In this document: piece after piece, positions 9,490-17,927 of the stretch
How positions within the stretch are numbered: the first letter of the stretch is position 1
Layout: the number at the start of each line of letters is the position of its first letter
NCBI RefSeq assembly: GCF_900099605.1
Contig: NZ_FNDK01000018.1
Coordinates: 1 to 64,000, forward strand
Direction: 5' to 3'
DNA from: Alteribacillus persepolensis
Lineage (GTDB): Bacteria > Bacillota > Bacilli > Bacillales > Marinococcaceae
Length of the DNA stretch: 64,000 nucleotides
Notes under the pieces: model-generated
Databases searched by the model: none
What the model saw: the letters and a program-made list of their open reading frames with translations, nothing else
Told to the model about the DNA's origin: nothing
Position numbers and translations under genes: made by a program

Positions 9490-10734
9490 TTACGCTTCAA
9501 ATTTTTTGAACACTAACGTTGCGTTATGGCCGCCAAAGCCTAAGGAGTTGCTTAATGCTGCTTGAATATCCACTTCACGTTTTTCATTGGGCACATAATC
9601 AAGGTCACAGTCAGGATCTGGTTCCATATAATTAATGGTTGGCGGAGCAATGCTGTCGTTCATAGCTTTTATCGTAAATATCGCTTCTATAGCACCTGCT
9701 GCTCCTAACAGATGACCTGTCATCGACTTGGTGGAGCTGATCATCATATTCTCGGCATGATCACCAAATACATTCCGCACCGCCAATGTTTCAAACTTAT
9801 CGTTATACGGCGTACTTGTTCCATGGGCATTCACGTATTGCACTTCTTCAGGCTGTAAGCCGGCGTCGTTCATTGCCTGGCTCATTGACCTCGCAGCCCC
9901 TTCGCCTTCTGGAGCCGGTGCTGTCACATGGTAAGCATCTCCTGTTGCGCCGTAGCCTACAATTTCTGCGTAAATATCCGCTCCACGCTTTTTGGCTGAT
10001 TCCAATGACTCGAGCAGCAAAATACCTGCTCCTTCTCCCATCACAAATCCACTGCGATTTTTATCAAATGGACAAGACGCCGTTTTTGGGTCATCTGATG
10101 TGGTCACTGCTTTTGCAGTGCTGAACCCTGCAACAGCCATACTTGTGATTGGCGCTTCAGCACCGCCTGTAATCATCGCATCCGCCTCGCCGCGCTGGAT
10201 GACTTTGAACGCATCACCAATGGAGTTGGTTCCAGATGCACATGCTGTAACCGTACAAGAGTTAATCCCTTTTGCACCAGTAATAATCGATACTTGACCG
10301 GAAGCCATATCTGGAATCATCATCGGCACAAAAAATGGACTCACCCGCTTATAGCCTTTTTCTTTAAATTTATTAAATTGCTGCTCATACGTTTCCATGC
10401 CGCCGATGCCAGATCCAATCCACACTCCTACGCGTTCCGCATTTTCTTCGGTAATTTGATAATCGGCATCTTCTAGTGCCATCAGCGCCGAAGCGACTGC
10501 AAACTGCGTAAACCGGTCCATTTTTCTTGCCTCTTTTTTATCAATAAATGATGTCGCATCAAATTCATCTACTTCAGCAGCCACATTCATTGGAAAATCG
10601 TCTTTATTTACCCGCGTCAATTCTCCGATGCCTGAGACACCATCTTGAATATTCTTCCAAGAGGATTGAACATCCAATCCCACTGGATTGACAGTTCCCA
10701 ACCCAGTAATTACCACACGGTTCTTTTTGTCCAT
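9490..10734 (-). CDS. fabF: beta-ketoacyl-ACP synthase II
   Basis: 414 residues, condensing enzyme of type II fatty acid elongation. Catalytic cysteine in [10 protein letters not shown] (near 164) and the two histidines in [11 protein letters not shown] (near 304) and [11 protein letters not shown] (near 341); glycine-rich C-terminus [14 protein letters not shown]. It adds malonyl-ACP units to the growing acyl-ACP and controls chain length and temperature adaptation. It follows fabH by about 45 bases in the same operon, as in Bacillus, and shares the presumed FapR-controlled promoter. Confidence 0.97.
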   Translation of the reverse strand: MDKKNRVVITGLGTVNPVGLDVQSSWKNIQDGVSGIGELTRVNKDDFPMNVAAEVDEFDATSFIDKKEARKMDRFTQFAVASALMALEDADYQITEENAERVGVWIGSGIGGMETYEQQFNKFKEKGYKRVSPFFVPMMIPDMASGQVSIITGAKGINSCTVTACASGTNSIGDAFKVIQRGEADAMITGGAEAPITSMAVAGFSTAKAVTTSDDPKTASCPFDKNRSGFVMGEGAGILLLESLESAKKRGADIYAEIVGYGATGDAYHVTAPAPEGEGAARSMSQAMNDAGLQPEEVQYVNAHGTSTPYNDKFETLAVRNVFGDHAENMMISSTKSMTGHLLGAAGAIEAIFTIKAMNDSIAPPTINYMEPDPDCDLDYVPNEKREVDIQAALSNSLGFGGHNATLVFKKFEA

Positions 10735-10779
10735 TTGTTTTCTCTCCTTTGCCTAAATTTCCGGTTCAAGCAGGGAAGA

Positions 10780-11715
10780 TTAACGTCCCCAGCGAATTGC
10801 TGCTCCTCCCCATACAAGACCTGAGCCAAAACCGACCATGACGACGAGATCTCCGTCTTTTATTTTACCATTTTTTATTTCTTCTACGACAGCTATCGGG
10901 ATAGATGCTGACGAGGTATTACCGTATTTATGAACAGTTGCTGCCATTTTTTCTTTAGGAAGTTCGAGTCGCTGGCGCGCTGCTTCCATGATCCGGATAT
11001 TGGCCTGGTGCGGCACGAGAAAATCAACATCATCTTTTGTCAGCCCTGCTTTTTCAACGACTTCTAGAGAGGTTTCTCCCATTTGGCGCACAGCAAATTT
11101 AAATACTTCACGCCCGTTCATAATGACTTTCGGATCTTGGCGAATATGCATCGCACCACTGCCATCTGCACCCAAATCCCAAGCAAGTATTCCTTTTCCT
11201 TCCGATACGGGTCCGAGCACCGCTGCTCCTGCTGCATCTCCAAATAAAACAGCCGTGTTTCTATCTTCCATGTCCATCACTTTCGATAACTTCTCGGCTC
11301 CAATAACAAGGACATGATTGTACGTGCCATTTTTAATAAACTGTTCGGCGGTAGACATCCCATAAATAAACCCTGCACAAGCAGCACTAATATCCATCGC
11401 TGCTGCGTTTACAGCTCCGAGTCTGTCTTGTAACAGTGCGGAGACAGATGGAAACGGATAGTCCGGTGTAACCGTTGCTACTAAAATCAAATCCAGCTCT
11501 TCTGCATGTAAGCCGGCGTCTTCTAGTGCATCCACAGCTGCATAATATGACATATCTGATGTGTTCACATCATCATGGGCAAATACTCTTCGCTCAATAC
11601 CTGTTCTTGTTCGAATCCATTCATCACTGGTATCGAGTGTTTTTTCAAATTCCTTATTTGTAATTTCTCTTCCTTCATTATAACTTCCTATACCCCAAAT
11701 ACCCACATTTCTCAT
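10780..11715 (-). CDS. fabH: beta-ketoacyl-ACP synthase III
   Basis: 311 residues. It starts fatty acid synthesis by condensing acyl-CoA with malonyl-ACP; in Bacillus branched acyl-CoA primers are preferred. Catalytic C113 in [12 protein letters not shown], then the [10 protein letters not shown] histidine and the [10 protein letters not shown] asparagine complete the Cys-His-Asn triad. The ATG at 11715 has GAGGAGGAG upstream. The longer frame that begins 42 bases earlier has no ribosome site and lacks the family N-terminus. First gene of a fabH-fabF operon. Confidence 0.96.
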   Translation of the reverse strand: MRNVGIWGIGSYNEGREITNKEFEKTLDTSDEWIRTRTGIERRVFAHDDVNTSDMSYYAAVDALEDAGLHAEELDLILVATVTPDYPFPSVSALLQDRLGAVNAAAMDISAACAGFIYGMSTAEQFIKNGTYNHVLVIGAEKLSKVMDMEDRNTAVLFGDAAGAAVLGPVSEGKGILAWDLGADGSGAMHIRQDPKVIMNGREVFKFAVRQMGETSLEVVEKAGLTKDDVDFLVPHQANIRIMEAARQRLELPKEKMAATVHKYGNTSSASIPIAVVEEIKNGKIKDGDLVVMVGFGSGLVWGGAAIRWGR

Positions 11716-11796
11716 AAATGATGCTCCTCCTCTAATTGACCAAAAATATATGCGCAAACCTGCTCTGTGGTATTATTTATGATTTTAACACTTCCT

Positions 11797-11815
11797 CTTA
11801 TGACCTGGTTTTAAG
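11797..11815 (-). promoter_or_regulatory. candidate FapR operator upstream of fabH
   Basis: CTTATGACCTGGTTTTAAG matches the recalled FapR consensus TTAGTACCTGGTACTAA at 13 of 17 central positions, including the ACCTGGT core. It lies about 80 bp before the fabH start. FapR represses lipid genes until malonyl-CoA accumulates. Confidence 0.5.
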
Positions 11816-11883
11816 TTTAAACCAAATCGTATTCATTGTCTAGCTGCGTCCTTATTCTGCAGGCAGCTTTCCCGGCACAATAT

Positions 11884-12444
11884 TCAGCTTTCCGTATATT
11901 TCAATATTTTTGCTGGATTTCCTCCCACCACAGCTCTACTCGGGACATTTTTTGTGACAACAGCACCAGAAGCTATGACTGCATCATTTCCAATGGACAC
12001 GCCTGGATTAATGACTGCTCTTCCGCCAATCCATACATTGTTACCAACCTTCACTGGTTTCCCGCACTCTTTTCCTGACAGTCTTTCTTTCGGGTTAAGC
12101 GGATGGTGTGGGGTATAGATATGTACACCCGGACCAATCAGGCAGTTATCCCCGATGTTGATTTCTCCAACATCTAAAAAGACACAATCCATATTCATGA
12201 AAACATTGCTGCCAACGTGTATATTATAGCCGTAATCACAACGAAACGGCGTTTCCATATTGATATTTTCTCCGAAGCTGCCAAACAGCTGCTCGATAAT
12301 GCGTTGGCGTTCTTCATCCTCTATTTCTGTCGTTTTATTCAGCAATCGTGTGAATTTTCTCGCCTGCTGCCTTTCTTCGATGAGTTCAGGATCCTCAGGC
12401 CAGTACATTTCTCCGGCCAGCATCTTTTCTTTTTCTGTTTTCAT
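11884..12444 (-). CDS. maa: maltose/galactoside-type sugar O-acetyltransferase
   Basis: 186 residues. The N-terminal helical cap (MKTEKEKMLAGEMYWPEDPEL) is the signature of the Maa/LacA group. It is followed by a left-handed beta-helix of hexapeptide repeats (for example NVWIGGRAVINPGVSIGNDAVI) with the catalytic histidine in YTPHHPLN. It transfers acetyl from acetyl-CoA to sugars; the true substrate in Bacillus is unclear. GAGGGTG precedes the ATG. Upstream, a direct repeat TTACTTTTCGTTACTTTT resembles the half-site of the operator in the doxX/hxlR gap. Confidence 0.85.
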   Translation of the reverse strand: MKTEKEKMLAGEMYWPEDPELIEERQQARKFTRLLNKTTEIEDEERQRIIEQLFGSFGENINMETPFRCDYGYNIHVGSNVFMNMDCVFLDVGEINIGDNCLIGPGVHIYTPHHPLNPKERLSGKECGKPVKVGNNVWIGGRAVINPGVSIGNDAVIASGAVVTKNVPSRAVVGGNPAKILKYTES

Positions 12445-12536
12445 TCATACACCCTCTTTTATTACTTTTCGTTACTTTTTCCTATATTGTTGAACTGCTG
12501 CAAAAAATATAAAGAAACTCCACTTATCGGCGCCGA

Positions 12537-12611
12537 GCTCTTGTGTCAAAAGCCGCCGCTCTGCTTACCCTTTCATCTTTTCACAAAGATGAACGTTTCT
12601 AATGCGCAAAA
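12537..12611 (+). repeat. post-terminator repeat, short form
   Basis: CCTTTCATC...CAAAGATGAACGTTTCTAATGCGCAAAAAG. The AACGTTTCTAATGCGCAAAAA part recurs at 16070-16097 (AACGTTCCTAATGCGCAAAAA) and, weaker, at 60010-60030. In all three places it abuts a minus-strand terminator. Confidence 0.5.
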
Positions 12612-12646
12612 AGAAGACCAGAATTCACGGAGAATTCTGGTCTTCT
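12612..12646 (-). terminator. terminator of the SurA-N lipoprotein gene
   Basis: Perfect 15-bp arms AGAAGACCAGAATTC / GAATTCTGGTCTTCT with a 5-base loop. The minus strand ends in TTTTT. Confidence 0.9.
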
Positions 12647-12652
12647 ATCCTA

Positions 12653-13432
12653 CTACACATGAACAGTTACGTCTGCATCTTCACGAAGCTGTTCAATCAA
12701 TGTTTGAGCTGCTTCATTTTCTTTTTGCATTTTCACTTGCTCAGTGAGATCTGCTTTCATTTCTTCAAAAGACGGTATGTCTTCTACGCCCATTTGTTCT
12801 TGCTGAGCAGTCGTTTGATCATAAGCTTCTTGCAGTTCTTCTTCTGTTGGCTCTACATCACCAGCTTCTTCTGCAATCAACTGATCAATTTTTACTTGTG
12901 TTTCAATTTGTGACATAATTTCATCTTCACTCATGCCTTGTTCTTCAAAAGCTGCGAAGAGATCGTCTTGTGATTCCATGCCATTTTGTTCGACCAATTC
13001 ATCCACTAATTGATTGACGTCTTCCTCAGAAGCTTCAAAACCACGGTCGCCCGCTTCCTGAATAAGCAGTTCTGTGCCAACCATACCTTCCGCTACTTGC
13101 TGCTTTAATTGATCTTGATCTACTTCTTGCCCTGTCATTTGTGACTGCATAGCAGCTCGTTGAAATTGGCTTTCATATGTTGTCGTAAATTCTTCTTTTG
13201 TAATGGATTCCCCATTCACTTCCGCTACAACATCAGGAACGCTGTCTATATCTGGCTCAGGCATTTCTGCTTGTTCTTGGCCTTGCCCTTCACCTTGTCC
13301 TTCACCTTGTTCAGTTTCTTCTTGGGCATTTTCTTCGCCGCCATTTCCTTCTTCTCCTTCATCTCCGCCGCAAGCGGCCAGCATGGAGATGGATATGGCA
13401 AATGCTGCACTTAATAACCACTTTTTACTCAC
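12653..13432 (-). CDS. acidic SurA-N-domain lipoprotein (PrsA-like, no PPIase domain)
   Basis: 259 residues. Signal peptide with lipobox LAAC near residue 20, then a very acidic, Gln/Glu-rich linker (EEGEGQGQ type) to about 60. A SurA N-terminal chaperone domain follows (VAEVNGESITKEEF ... and LIQEAGDRGFEASEEDVNQ). The parvulin-type peptidyl-prolyl isomerase domain expected in PrsA is missing. It probably works as an extracytoplasmic holdase anchored on the membrane. GTG start at 13432 fits the AAGGAG site better than the ATG two codons earlier. The strong acidity suits a salty environment. Confidence 0.8.
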   Translation of the reverse strand: MSKKWLLSAAFAISISMLAACGGDEGEEGNGGEENAQEETEQGEGQGEGQGQEQAEMPEPDIDSVPDVVAEVNGESITKEEFTTTYESQFQRAAMQSQMTGQEVDQDQLKQQVAEGMVGTELLIQEAGDRGFEASEEDVNQLVDELVEQNGMESQDDLFAAFEEQGMSEDEIMSQIETQVKIDQLIAEEAGDVEPTEEELQEAYDQTTAQQEQMGVEDIPSFEEMKADLTEQVKMQKENEAAQTLIEQLREDADVTVHV

Positions 13433-13615
13433 ACTCATTCTCCTTTTTCTGTGTCATTAATATTGTGCGGTTATTTTAACATACTTTATGCAACTTGAAA
13501 CAACCTTTCCTCTTTGATTCACATAATCTTTCATTTTATAGCGTCAAATATCCAACTATATGGGTCCATCTAGAACCTTCGTTCCATACATTTTACAACT
13601 ATCAGCGTTACATAG

Positions 13616-13660
13616 AAAAACATCTGCTATTCCCATTTCTTCGGAAACAACAGATGTTTT
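13616..13660 (-). terminator. terminator downstream of the doxX gene
   Basis: AAAAACATCTG / CAGATGTTTT arms with T runs; about 75 bases after the stop. A second small hairpin GTTCTCT-CAACA-AGAGAAC lies between. Confidence 0.65.
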
Positions 13661-13736
13661 CCCCCCTTCTGTTCTCTCAACAAGAGAACCTGTTCCTATT
13701 TATATCCCGGCTTTTCCATTACTGGAGACCGGCATG

Positions 13737-14144
13737 TTATGCTGCTCTATTACTGGAATTATGATCTGATGAAAACACAACGTGATCTAATGACAAAGCG
13801 TTGCTGTTAGTAAGTGCAATGTAAACCGACATCGCTAGTAAAGCAAGATCAAATTCATAGCCATCTATAAAACCTGCGGAAAATTTCACACTAAACATCG
13901 CTCCGGCCATAATAATTGCAAATAAGATGGCTGCAAGCTTCGTACCAATTCCTAAGATCATCGCAATGCCGCCTATAAGCTCAATGACTGCGACAATATA
14001 AGCCATGAATCCAGGAACACCAATGCTGTCAAAAAAACCTGCCGTGTTTCCAATACCTCCCTGAAACTTATCCCATCCATGTACCAAAAATATAAGTCCT
14101 AAAACTACTCGAAGGAGGACAGTACCAATCTCTTGTTTGTTCAT
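13737..14144 (-). CDS. DoxX family membrane protein (CatD/MhqP-like)
   Basis: 135 residues with four predicted membrane helices and the family pattern LRVVLGLIFLVHGWDKFQGG near the N-terminus. DoxX-like proteins in Bacillus (CatD, MhqP) are induced by quinones and thiol stress and may work with ring-cleaving or reductive enzymes. AAAAGGAG precedes the ATG. It is divergent from an HxlR-type regulator with a redox cysteine, the same partnership as B. subtilis catD with CatR/YodB. Confidence 0.85.
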   Translation of the reverse strand: MNKQEIGTVLLRVVLGLIFLVHGWDKFQGGIGNTAGFFDSIGVPGFMAYIVAVIELIGGIAMILGIGTKLAAILFAIIMAGAMFSVKFSAGFIDGYEFDLALLAMSVYIALTNSNALSLDHVVFSSDHNSSNRAA

Positions 14145-14167
14145 CTTTCACCACTCCTTTTAATTAA

Positions 14168-14184
14168 TTACTTTTCGTAAGTAA
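14168..14184. promoter_or_regulatory. operator-like palindrome, doxX side
   Basis: TTACTT-TTCGT-AAGTAA, perfect 6-bp arms in the doxX/hxlR intergenic region. It resembles the TACT/AGTA palindromes bound by YodB-type regulators. Confidence 0.5.
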
Positions 14185-14229
14185 GTATATTTTAATAATT
14201 ATCTTTTGTCAATTAAATATAAGAAAATA

Positions 14230-14244
14230 AGTAATTTAATTACT
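14230..14244. promoter_or_regulatory. operator-like palindrome, hxlR side
   Basis: AGTAAT-TTA-ATTACT, perfect arms, just upstream of a probable hxlR promoter (TTTTCA, 16 bases, TAAAAT). It would suit autorepression. Confidence 0.5.
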
Positions 14245-14301
14245 GTTTGTTTTCACAAAAGACTTTTATGATAAAATATATGGAAAAAGGGGTGATTGAT
14301 A

Positions 14302-14634
14302 ATGACCAACCAATCTCAACTCTGCCCGAAATTTGAAAAAGCTATGAGTATTTTGAGTAAACGCTGGACAGGCTTAGTCGTTTATCAGCTTCTGAGAGGC
14401 TCCCAGCGATTTTGTGAAATAGAAGCTTCTATCGGCATCAGCGGACGGCTTCTGTCTGATCGTTTGAAGCATTTAGAGAACGAAGGAATGGTGAAACGAG
14501 ATGTTTATCCAGAAACACCGATTCGGATTGAATACTCATTAACCGAAAAAGGAAGAGCGTTAGAACCTCTTATGAACGAATTAGAACAGTGGTCTAAGAC
14601 GTGGATTGATGAAAAAGAAGCAGTACAACGATAA
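14302..14634 (+). CDS. HxlR/DUF24 family redox-sensing regulator (CatR/YodB-like)
   Basis: 110 residues, winged-helix HxlR domain: LCPKFEKAMSILSKRWTGLV, FCEIEASIGISGRLLSDRLK, GMVKRDVYPETPIRIEYSLT. C8 is at the place of the conserved N-terminal cysteine (Cys6/7) by which YodB and CatR sense quinones and diamide. ATG at 14302 follows AAGGGGTG; a TTG two codons before is less likely. Probably represses the divergent doxX gene and itself through the two palindromes in the 157-bp gap. Confidence 0.85.
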   Translation: MTNQSQLCPKFEKAMSILSKRWTGLVVYQLLRGSQRFCEIEASIGISGRLLSDRLKHLENEGMVKRDVYPETPIRIEYSLTEKGRALEPLMNELEQWSKTWIDEKEAVQR

Positions 14635-14637
14635 AAA

Positions 14638-14674
14638 AGCGTGTTTTTGCACAAATACTGCAAAAAAACACGCT
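14638..14674. terminator. hairpin after the hxlR gene
   Basis: AGCGTGTTTTTGCA / TGCAAAAAAACACGCT. The T6 run lies on the minus-strand side, so it may stop transcripts coming from ctaG as well as fold the hxlR mRNA end. Confidence 0.6.
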
Positions 14675-14859
14675 CATCTATAGTGGGTAATAAACAGCCT
14701 TAATAGCGTCTGTCCTAACGGGGCAAGTGCATTATTCATTCTTTCTCCATAGACATTCTTCTCTTATGCCCCCTGCCACTTGTTATATACTTTTTTCCTT
14801 TCCCCTGTATTCATACATGCGTGTTCTACACGGCTCACCTGTGCACACATTTAGTTGGT

Positions 14860-15000
14860 ACTATCTAATTACGAATCCAACTTCCACTTACTCGCTGGTG
14901 CTCCTTGAAGCGGGGGTCTTCCCGCCTGATCAAGAGAGCGCTCCCGGCTTATGGGCTTTCTTATTACATGCTCGTTCGTACCGTGCAGCAACTAGAAAGT
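14860..15000 (-). mobile_element. probable IS200/IS605-type right-end remnant (omegaRNA-like), no transposase
   Basis: A gene-free stretch. Read on the minus strand it runs from AAGCCCATAAGCCGGGAGCG through GGCGGGAAGACCCCCGCTTC to CAGCGAGTAAGTGGAAGTTG. The GGGAAG-C-CCCGCTTCAA...GCGAGTAAG(T/C)GG hairpin is typical of the right ends of tnpB-carrying IS605 elements, which encode the guide (omega) RNA. CCGCUU/AAGUGG pairs with a G-U wobble only on the minus strand. No TnpA or TnpB frame is nearby. Recognition is by pattern memory, so confidence is moderate. The rest of the 14.68-15.0 kb gap shows nothing else. Confidence 0.4.
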
Positions 15001-15006
15001 GATACG

Positions 15007-15753
15007 TTACTCACTTCCTGTTTGATACATCCTGACCTGGCGCTTCTCCTCTTCTCTATCGAGCTTAACCGATTCAGACAAAGACCGGCCGATCATCAGT
15101 ATATAAATAAACGCTGTGGATACTTTCCACACTGTCCCCCCTACTTGTTGACCAGACAGTGTATAATTGCTGTACAAAGGCTCTGAAAAAATAATATAAA
15201 TACCAATCGGTGTAAAAAGCAGGGCTATCACAAAGATATAGGGGATACGAATCATCGGTGTTAATGCTTTGTCATTCCCTGTAGATGCAGCCATCGGCCA
15301 CCACATCAAAAAAGCAGGCGCAAGCAAAATAAGCATAGCCGCTAATTGCAATAAAGGTTGAGACATGACTGTATCAAACACAACCGGCAAATAATAAAGG
15401 GAAAATAGAATGGGAAACAATGCACCGGCAATCATTGGTTTGGTGAACATTTCAAACCATCTTGTATCCAAATAACGATGCAGTGATGCTGCCATTTCCT
15501 CTGTCAACCCTTGAATGACAAGAATCGGAACAATAAAATACGTAATTGTCTGCTGAATCATATGTACAAAAAACGAATAGCTGCCCGCTTGCAGTGCTAC
15601 TACGGACTGTGCCGCGAAAAAAAGGCAAAGGCCCAGTACAAAAGAAATTTTCTTCCCGCGGCTGGTTTCACTTTTTCCTTTGGCTGCTTGAACATAGCGT
15701 TTCCCAATAAAAATTAAACATAGCAGAAGAATCATACTCCACACGTAGTACAT
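15007..15753 (-). CDS. CtaG-family cytochrome oxidase assembly membrane protein
   Basis: 248 residues, seven predicted membrane helices, with the family blocks FVHMIQQTITYFIVPILV, FSLYYLPVVFD and FLMWWPMA. CtaG of caa3 oxidase (the Bacillus type) is needed for assembly of the copper-containing oxidase. A second, larger paralogue is at 34032..34961 beside sco. This copy stands alone between the doxX region and the monooxygenase cluster. It is shorter than typical CtaG (about 300) and may be a specialised or auxiliary paralogue. Confidence 0.75.
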   Translation of the reverse strand: MYYVWSMILLLCLIFIGKRYVQAAKGKSETSRGKKISFVLGLCLFFAAQSVVALQAGSYSFFVHMIQQTITYFIVPILVIQGLTEEMAASLHRYLDTRWFEMFTKPMIAGALFPILFSLYYLPVVFDTVMSQPLLQLAAMLILLAPAFLMWWPMAASTGNDKALTPMIRIPYIFVIALLFTPIGIYIIFSEPLYSNYTLSGQQVGGTVWKVSTAFIYILMIGRSLSESVKLDREEEKRQVRMYQTGSE

Positions 15754-16092
15754 GTTCTTGTTGGCTCCTTTTCATCATTGTTATACACAGAAAGTCATCT
15801 CATCTATGAGATACATCGTTTCTATCTTTTCATCTATCATTTCTTTTTCTTCTTCTTTTCTATCATCTTGGTTTTTGTTTATCTGCCATTGTAAGGCACT
15901 CCATGTAAGGAAGCCGAAACATTCTCCCCTGTTATGATAACATAGATGCGTCCTCTAAAGGTGTATACAATCCATGTCACTATGATGGCTTGTGCAGCAT
16001 CTTCGGAGCGAGGTAAACAATGCCGGCTTTCAAGGCGCTTGCGTTTTTCTTCACCTTTCATCCTTGAACAAAGGGAAACGTTCCTAATGCGC
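15754..16092. repeat. gene-free stretch with post-terminator repeat
   Basis: The first 230 bp are AT-rich with nothing recognised. From about 16010 it carries a repeat relative: GGCTTTCAAGGCGCTTGCGTTTTTC, CTTTCATCC, AACGTTCCTAATGCGCAAAAA. The last part is shared with 12.6 kb, and it abuts the next minus-strand terminator. Confidence 0.45.
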
Positions 16093-16135
16093 AAAAAGGA
16101 TAACCTGGATCTGTGGAAAATCCGGCTATCCTTTT
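16093..16135 (-). terminator. terminator of the monooxygenase operon
   Basis: AAAAGGATAaCC-GGAT / ATCC-GGcTATCCTTTT hairpin, T5 on the minus strand, about 130 bases after the monooxygenase stop. Confidence 0.7.
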
Positions 16136-16262
16136 CATACGCAAGGTCTGTCTTCTGAGTCGGGCTGGCTTTATTTTAATGAACATCAGCTAATGCTTCA
16201 CCCGCGGGAAGCGAAGTGTCTATCAGCTGTAAAAAATCTTTTAGGACAACTCCTCCTCGTTT

Positions 16263-17891
16263 TTATACTACTGTATTAGACATTAACGTAAAGCCATCAT
16301 AACCTTGTTCTGCAACTTCCGCACATTTCTCATGGTACGGACCGTATCCGCCGACATAGATTGGAAATCCTCGCACTTTATCCTCAATATTAGCGCCTGT
16401 GTACCAAGAATCGGTCTTCGTATACAGCGTTGTGTCCGCAAGCTCACGACAATGCTTGCTCCATGCTTGTTCGGCATCCTCTTTTGCTTCAATTGTTTCA
16501 ATATCATGCTTGCGCAAATAATCGATACAATCAGAGATCCATTCCACATGCTGCTCAATCGTAATTGGCATGTTCCCAAGCACAGAAGGACTTTCTGGAC
16601 CAGTAATCATGAACATATTTGGAAAACCTGTTGTTGACATGCCAAGGTATGTCCTGATTGCCGCTCCATTTTCCCACTTATCTTTTAGACAGACACCTTC
16701 TTTGCCGACAATATCCATTTTAAACAGTGATCCTGTCATTCCATCATAACCAGTAGCAAATACAATAACATCAAGTTCGTATTCTCCATCGGCCGTACGA
16801 ATGCCTTTTGGCGTAATTTCTTCAATTGGCGCTTTTTTTACGTCAACAAGACTGACATTAGAGCGATTATACGTTTCAAAATAATCGGTATCAATAATCG
16901 GCCGCTTGGTGCCGTAGTAGTAATCTGGTGTCAATTGTTCCGCTGTTTTTGAATCTTCTACCGTTTCTTTGATCTTCGAGCGAATAAACGCAGAGACGAT
17001 TTCGTTCGCTCTTTCGTCGGTAATAACATCTTTATATGCAAATAATAGAGTCGTACCGCCAATTTCCCAAGCTTTTTCTAATGTTTTTTGACGTTCTTCA
17101 GGGGAATCGTCAAGTACCGACTTTTCTCCATACGACACCGGCAGTCCTGCCAGTGAATCACGCACGGTCTTCCGCATTTCTTGGAAGCTTGCTTTTGCCT
17201 GTACCACTTCTTCCTCAGAGTATGGATAATTTCGTGCAGGAACACTGTATTGCGGCGTCCTCTGGAAAACTGTCAGATGATCTGCTTCTTTTGCAATCAC
17301 GGGAATGGCTTGGACGCCGCTTGATCCTGTTCCGATAATGCCCACTCGCTTCCCAGTAAAGTCCACTTTTTCATGCGGCCAGTGCCCCGTGTGGTACCAA
17401 TCACCTTCAAAGCTCTCTAACCCTTTAAATTTCGGAATGTTGGCCGTTGAAATACAGCCAATGCCGGTAATAAAATACTTCGCTGAAATCTTTTCTCCAT
17501 TCTTGGTTTCGAGCTGCCAGCGGTTCGTTCTTTCGTTGTATTCCGCTTTTTCAATACGCGTATGAAATTGAATATCCGGGCGTAATTCGAACTTATCAGC
17601 GACGAAGTTAAGATAGCGAAGAATTTCCGGTTGTTCAGGGTACTTTGAAGTCCATGTCCACTCTTTATAAAGTTCTTCAGAAAAGGTATAGTTATAATAG
17701 ATACTTTCTGAGTCACAGCGAGCACCTGGGTAACGATTCCAATACCACACACCGCCGACACCGCCCGCTGCTTCGTACACACGCGTTTTCAGCCCAGCTT
17801 CACGCAAACGGTAAAGCATATACAATCCCGAAAAACCTGCACCAATGACAACAGCATCCAACGTCGTTACTTGCTCTTTTACAGACGCCAT
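16263..17891 (-). CDS. flavin-containing Baeyer-Villiger monooxygenase
   Basis: 542 residues. FAD-binding Rossmann loop G17-A-G-F-S-G22; the type I BVMO fingerprint FxGxxxHxxxWP is present as FEGDWYHTGHWP near 165-176. It is followed immediately by the NADPH-binding GIIGTGSSG loop. Such enzymes insert one oxygen next to a ketone, giving an ester or lactone. The gene follows an HSL-type esterase by about 36 bases on the same strand, so the ester product is probably hydrolysed by the neighbour. A divergent LuxR-type regulator completes the cluster. The ketone substrate cannot be read from sequence. GGGGG precedes the ATG. Confidence 0.92.
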   Translation of the reverse strand: MASVKEQVTTLDAVVIGAGFSGLYMLYRLREAGLKTRVYEAAGGVGGVWYWNRYPGARCDSESIYYNYTFSEELYKEWTWTSKYPEQPEILRYLNFVADKFELRPDIQFHTRIEKAEYNERTNRWQLETKNGEKISAKYFITGIGCISTANIPKFKGLESFEGDWYHTGHWPHEKVDFTGKRVGIIGTGSSGVQAIPVIAKEADHLTVFQRTPQYSVPARNYPYSEEEVVQAKASFQEMRKTVRDSLAGLPVSYGEKSVLDDSPEERQKTLEKAWEIGGTTLLFAYKDVITDERANEIVSAFIRSKIKETVEDSKTAEQLTPDYYYGTKRPIIDTDYFETYNRSNVSLVDVKKAPIEEITPKGIRTADGEYELDVIVFATGYDGMTGSLFKMDIVGKEGVCLKDKWENGAAIRTYLGMSTTGFPNMFMITGPESPSVLGNMPITIEQHVEWISDCIDYLRKHDIETIEAKEDAEQAWSKHCRELADTTLYTKTDSWYTGANIEDKVRGFPIYVGGYGPYHEKCAEVAEQGYDGFTLMSNTVV

Positions 17892-17927
17892 GATTATTCC
17901 CCCTTTAAAATGAATCGCCCTTAAGCA

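Noticed and set aside
14820-14860. GAGCCGTG on the minus strand as a group II intron domain V
   Set aside because: The partner ACGGTTC and the 34-nt domain V layout are missing, and there is no reverse transcriptase.
14727-15186. Overlapping plus-strand frames of 91 and 93 codons
   Set aside because: No ribosome sites, odd composition, and they run antisense to the IS605-type remnant and ctaG.
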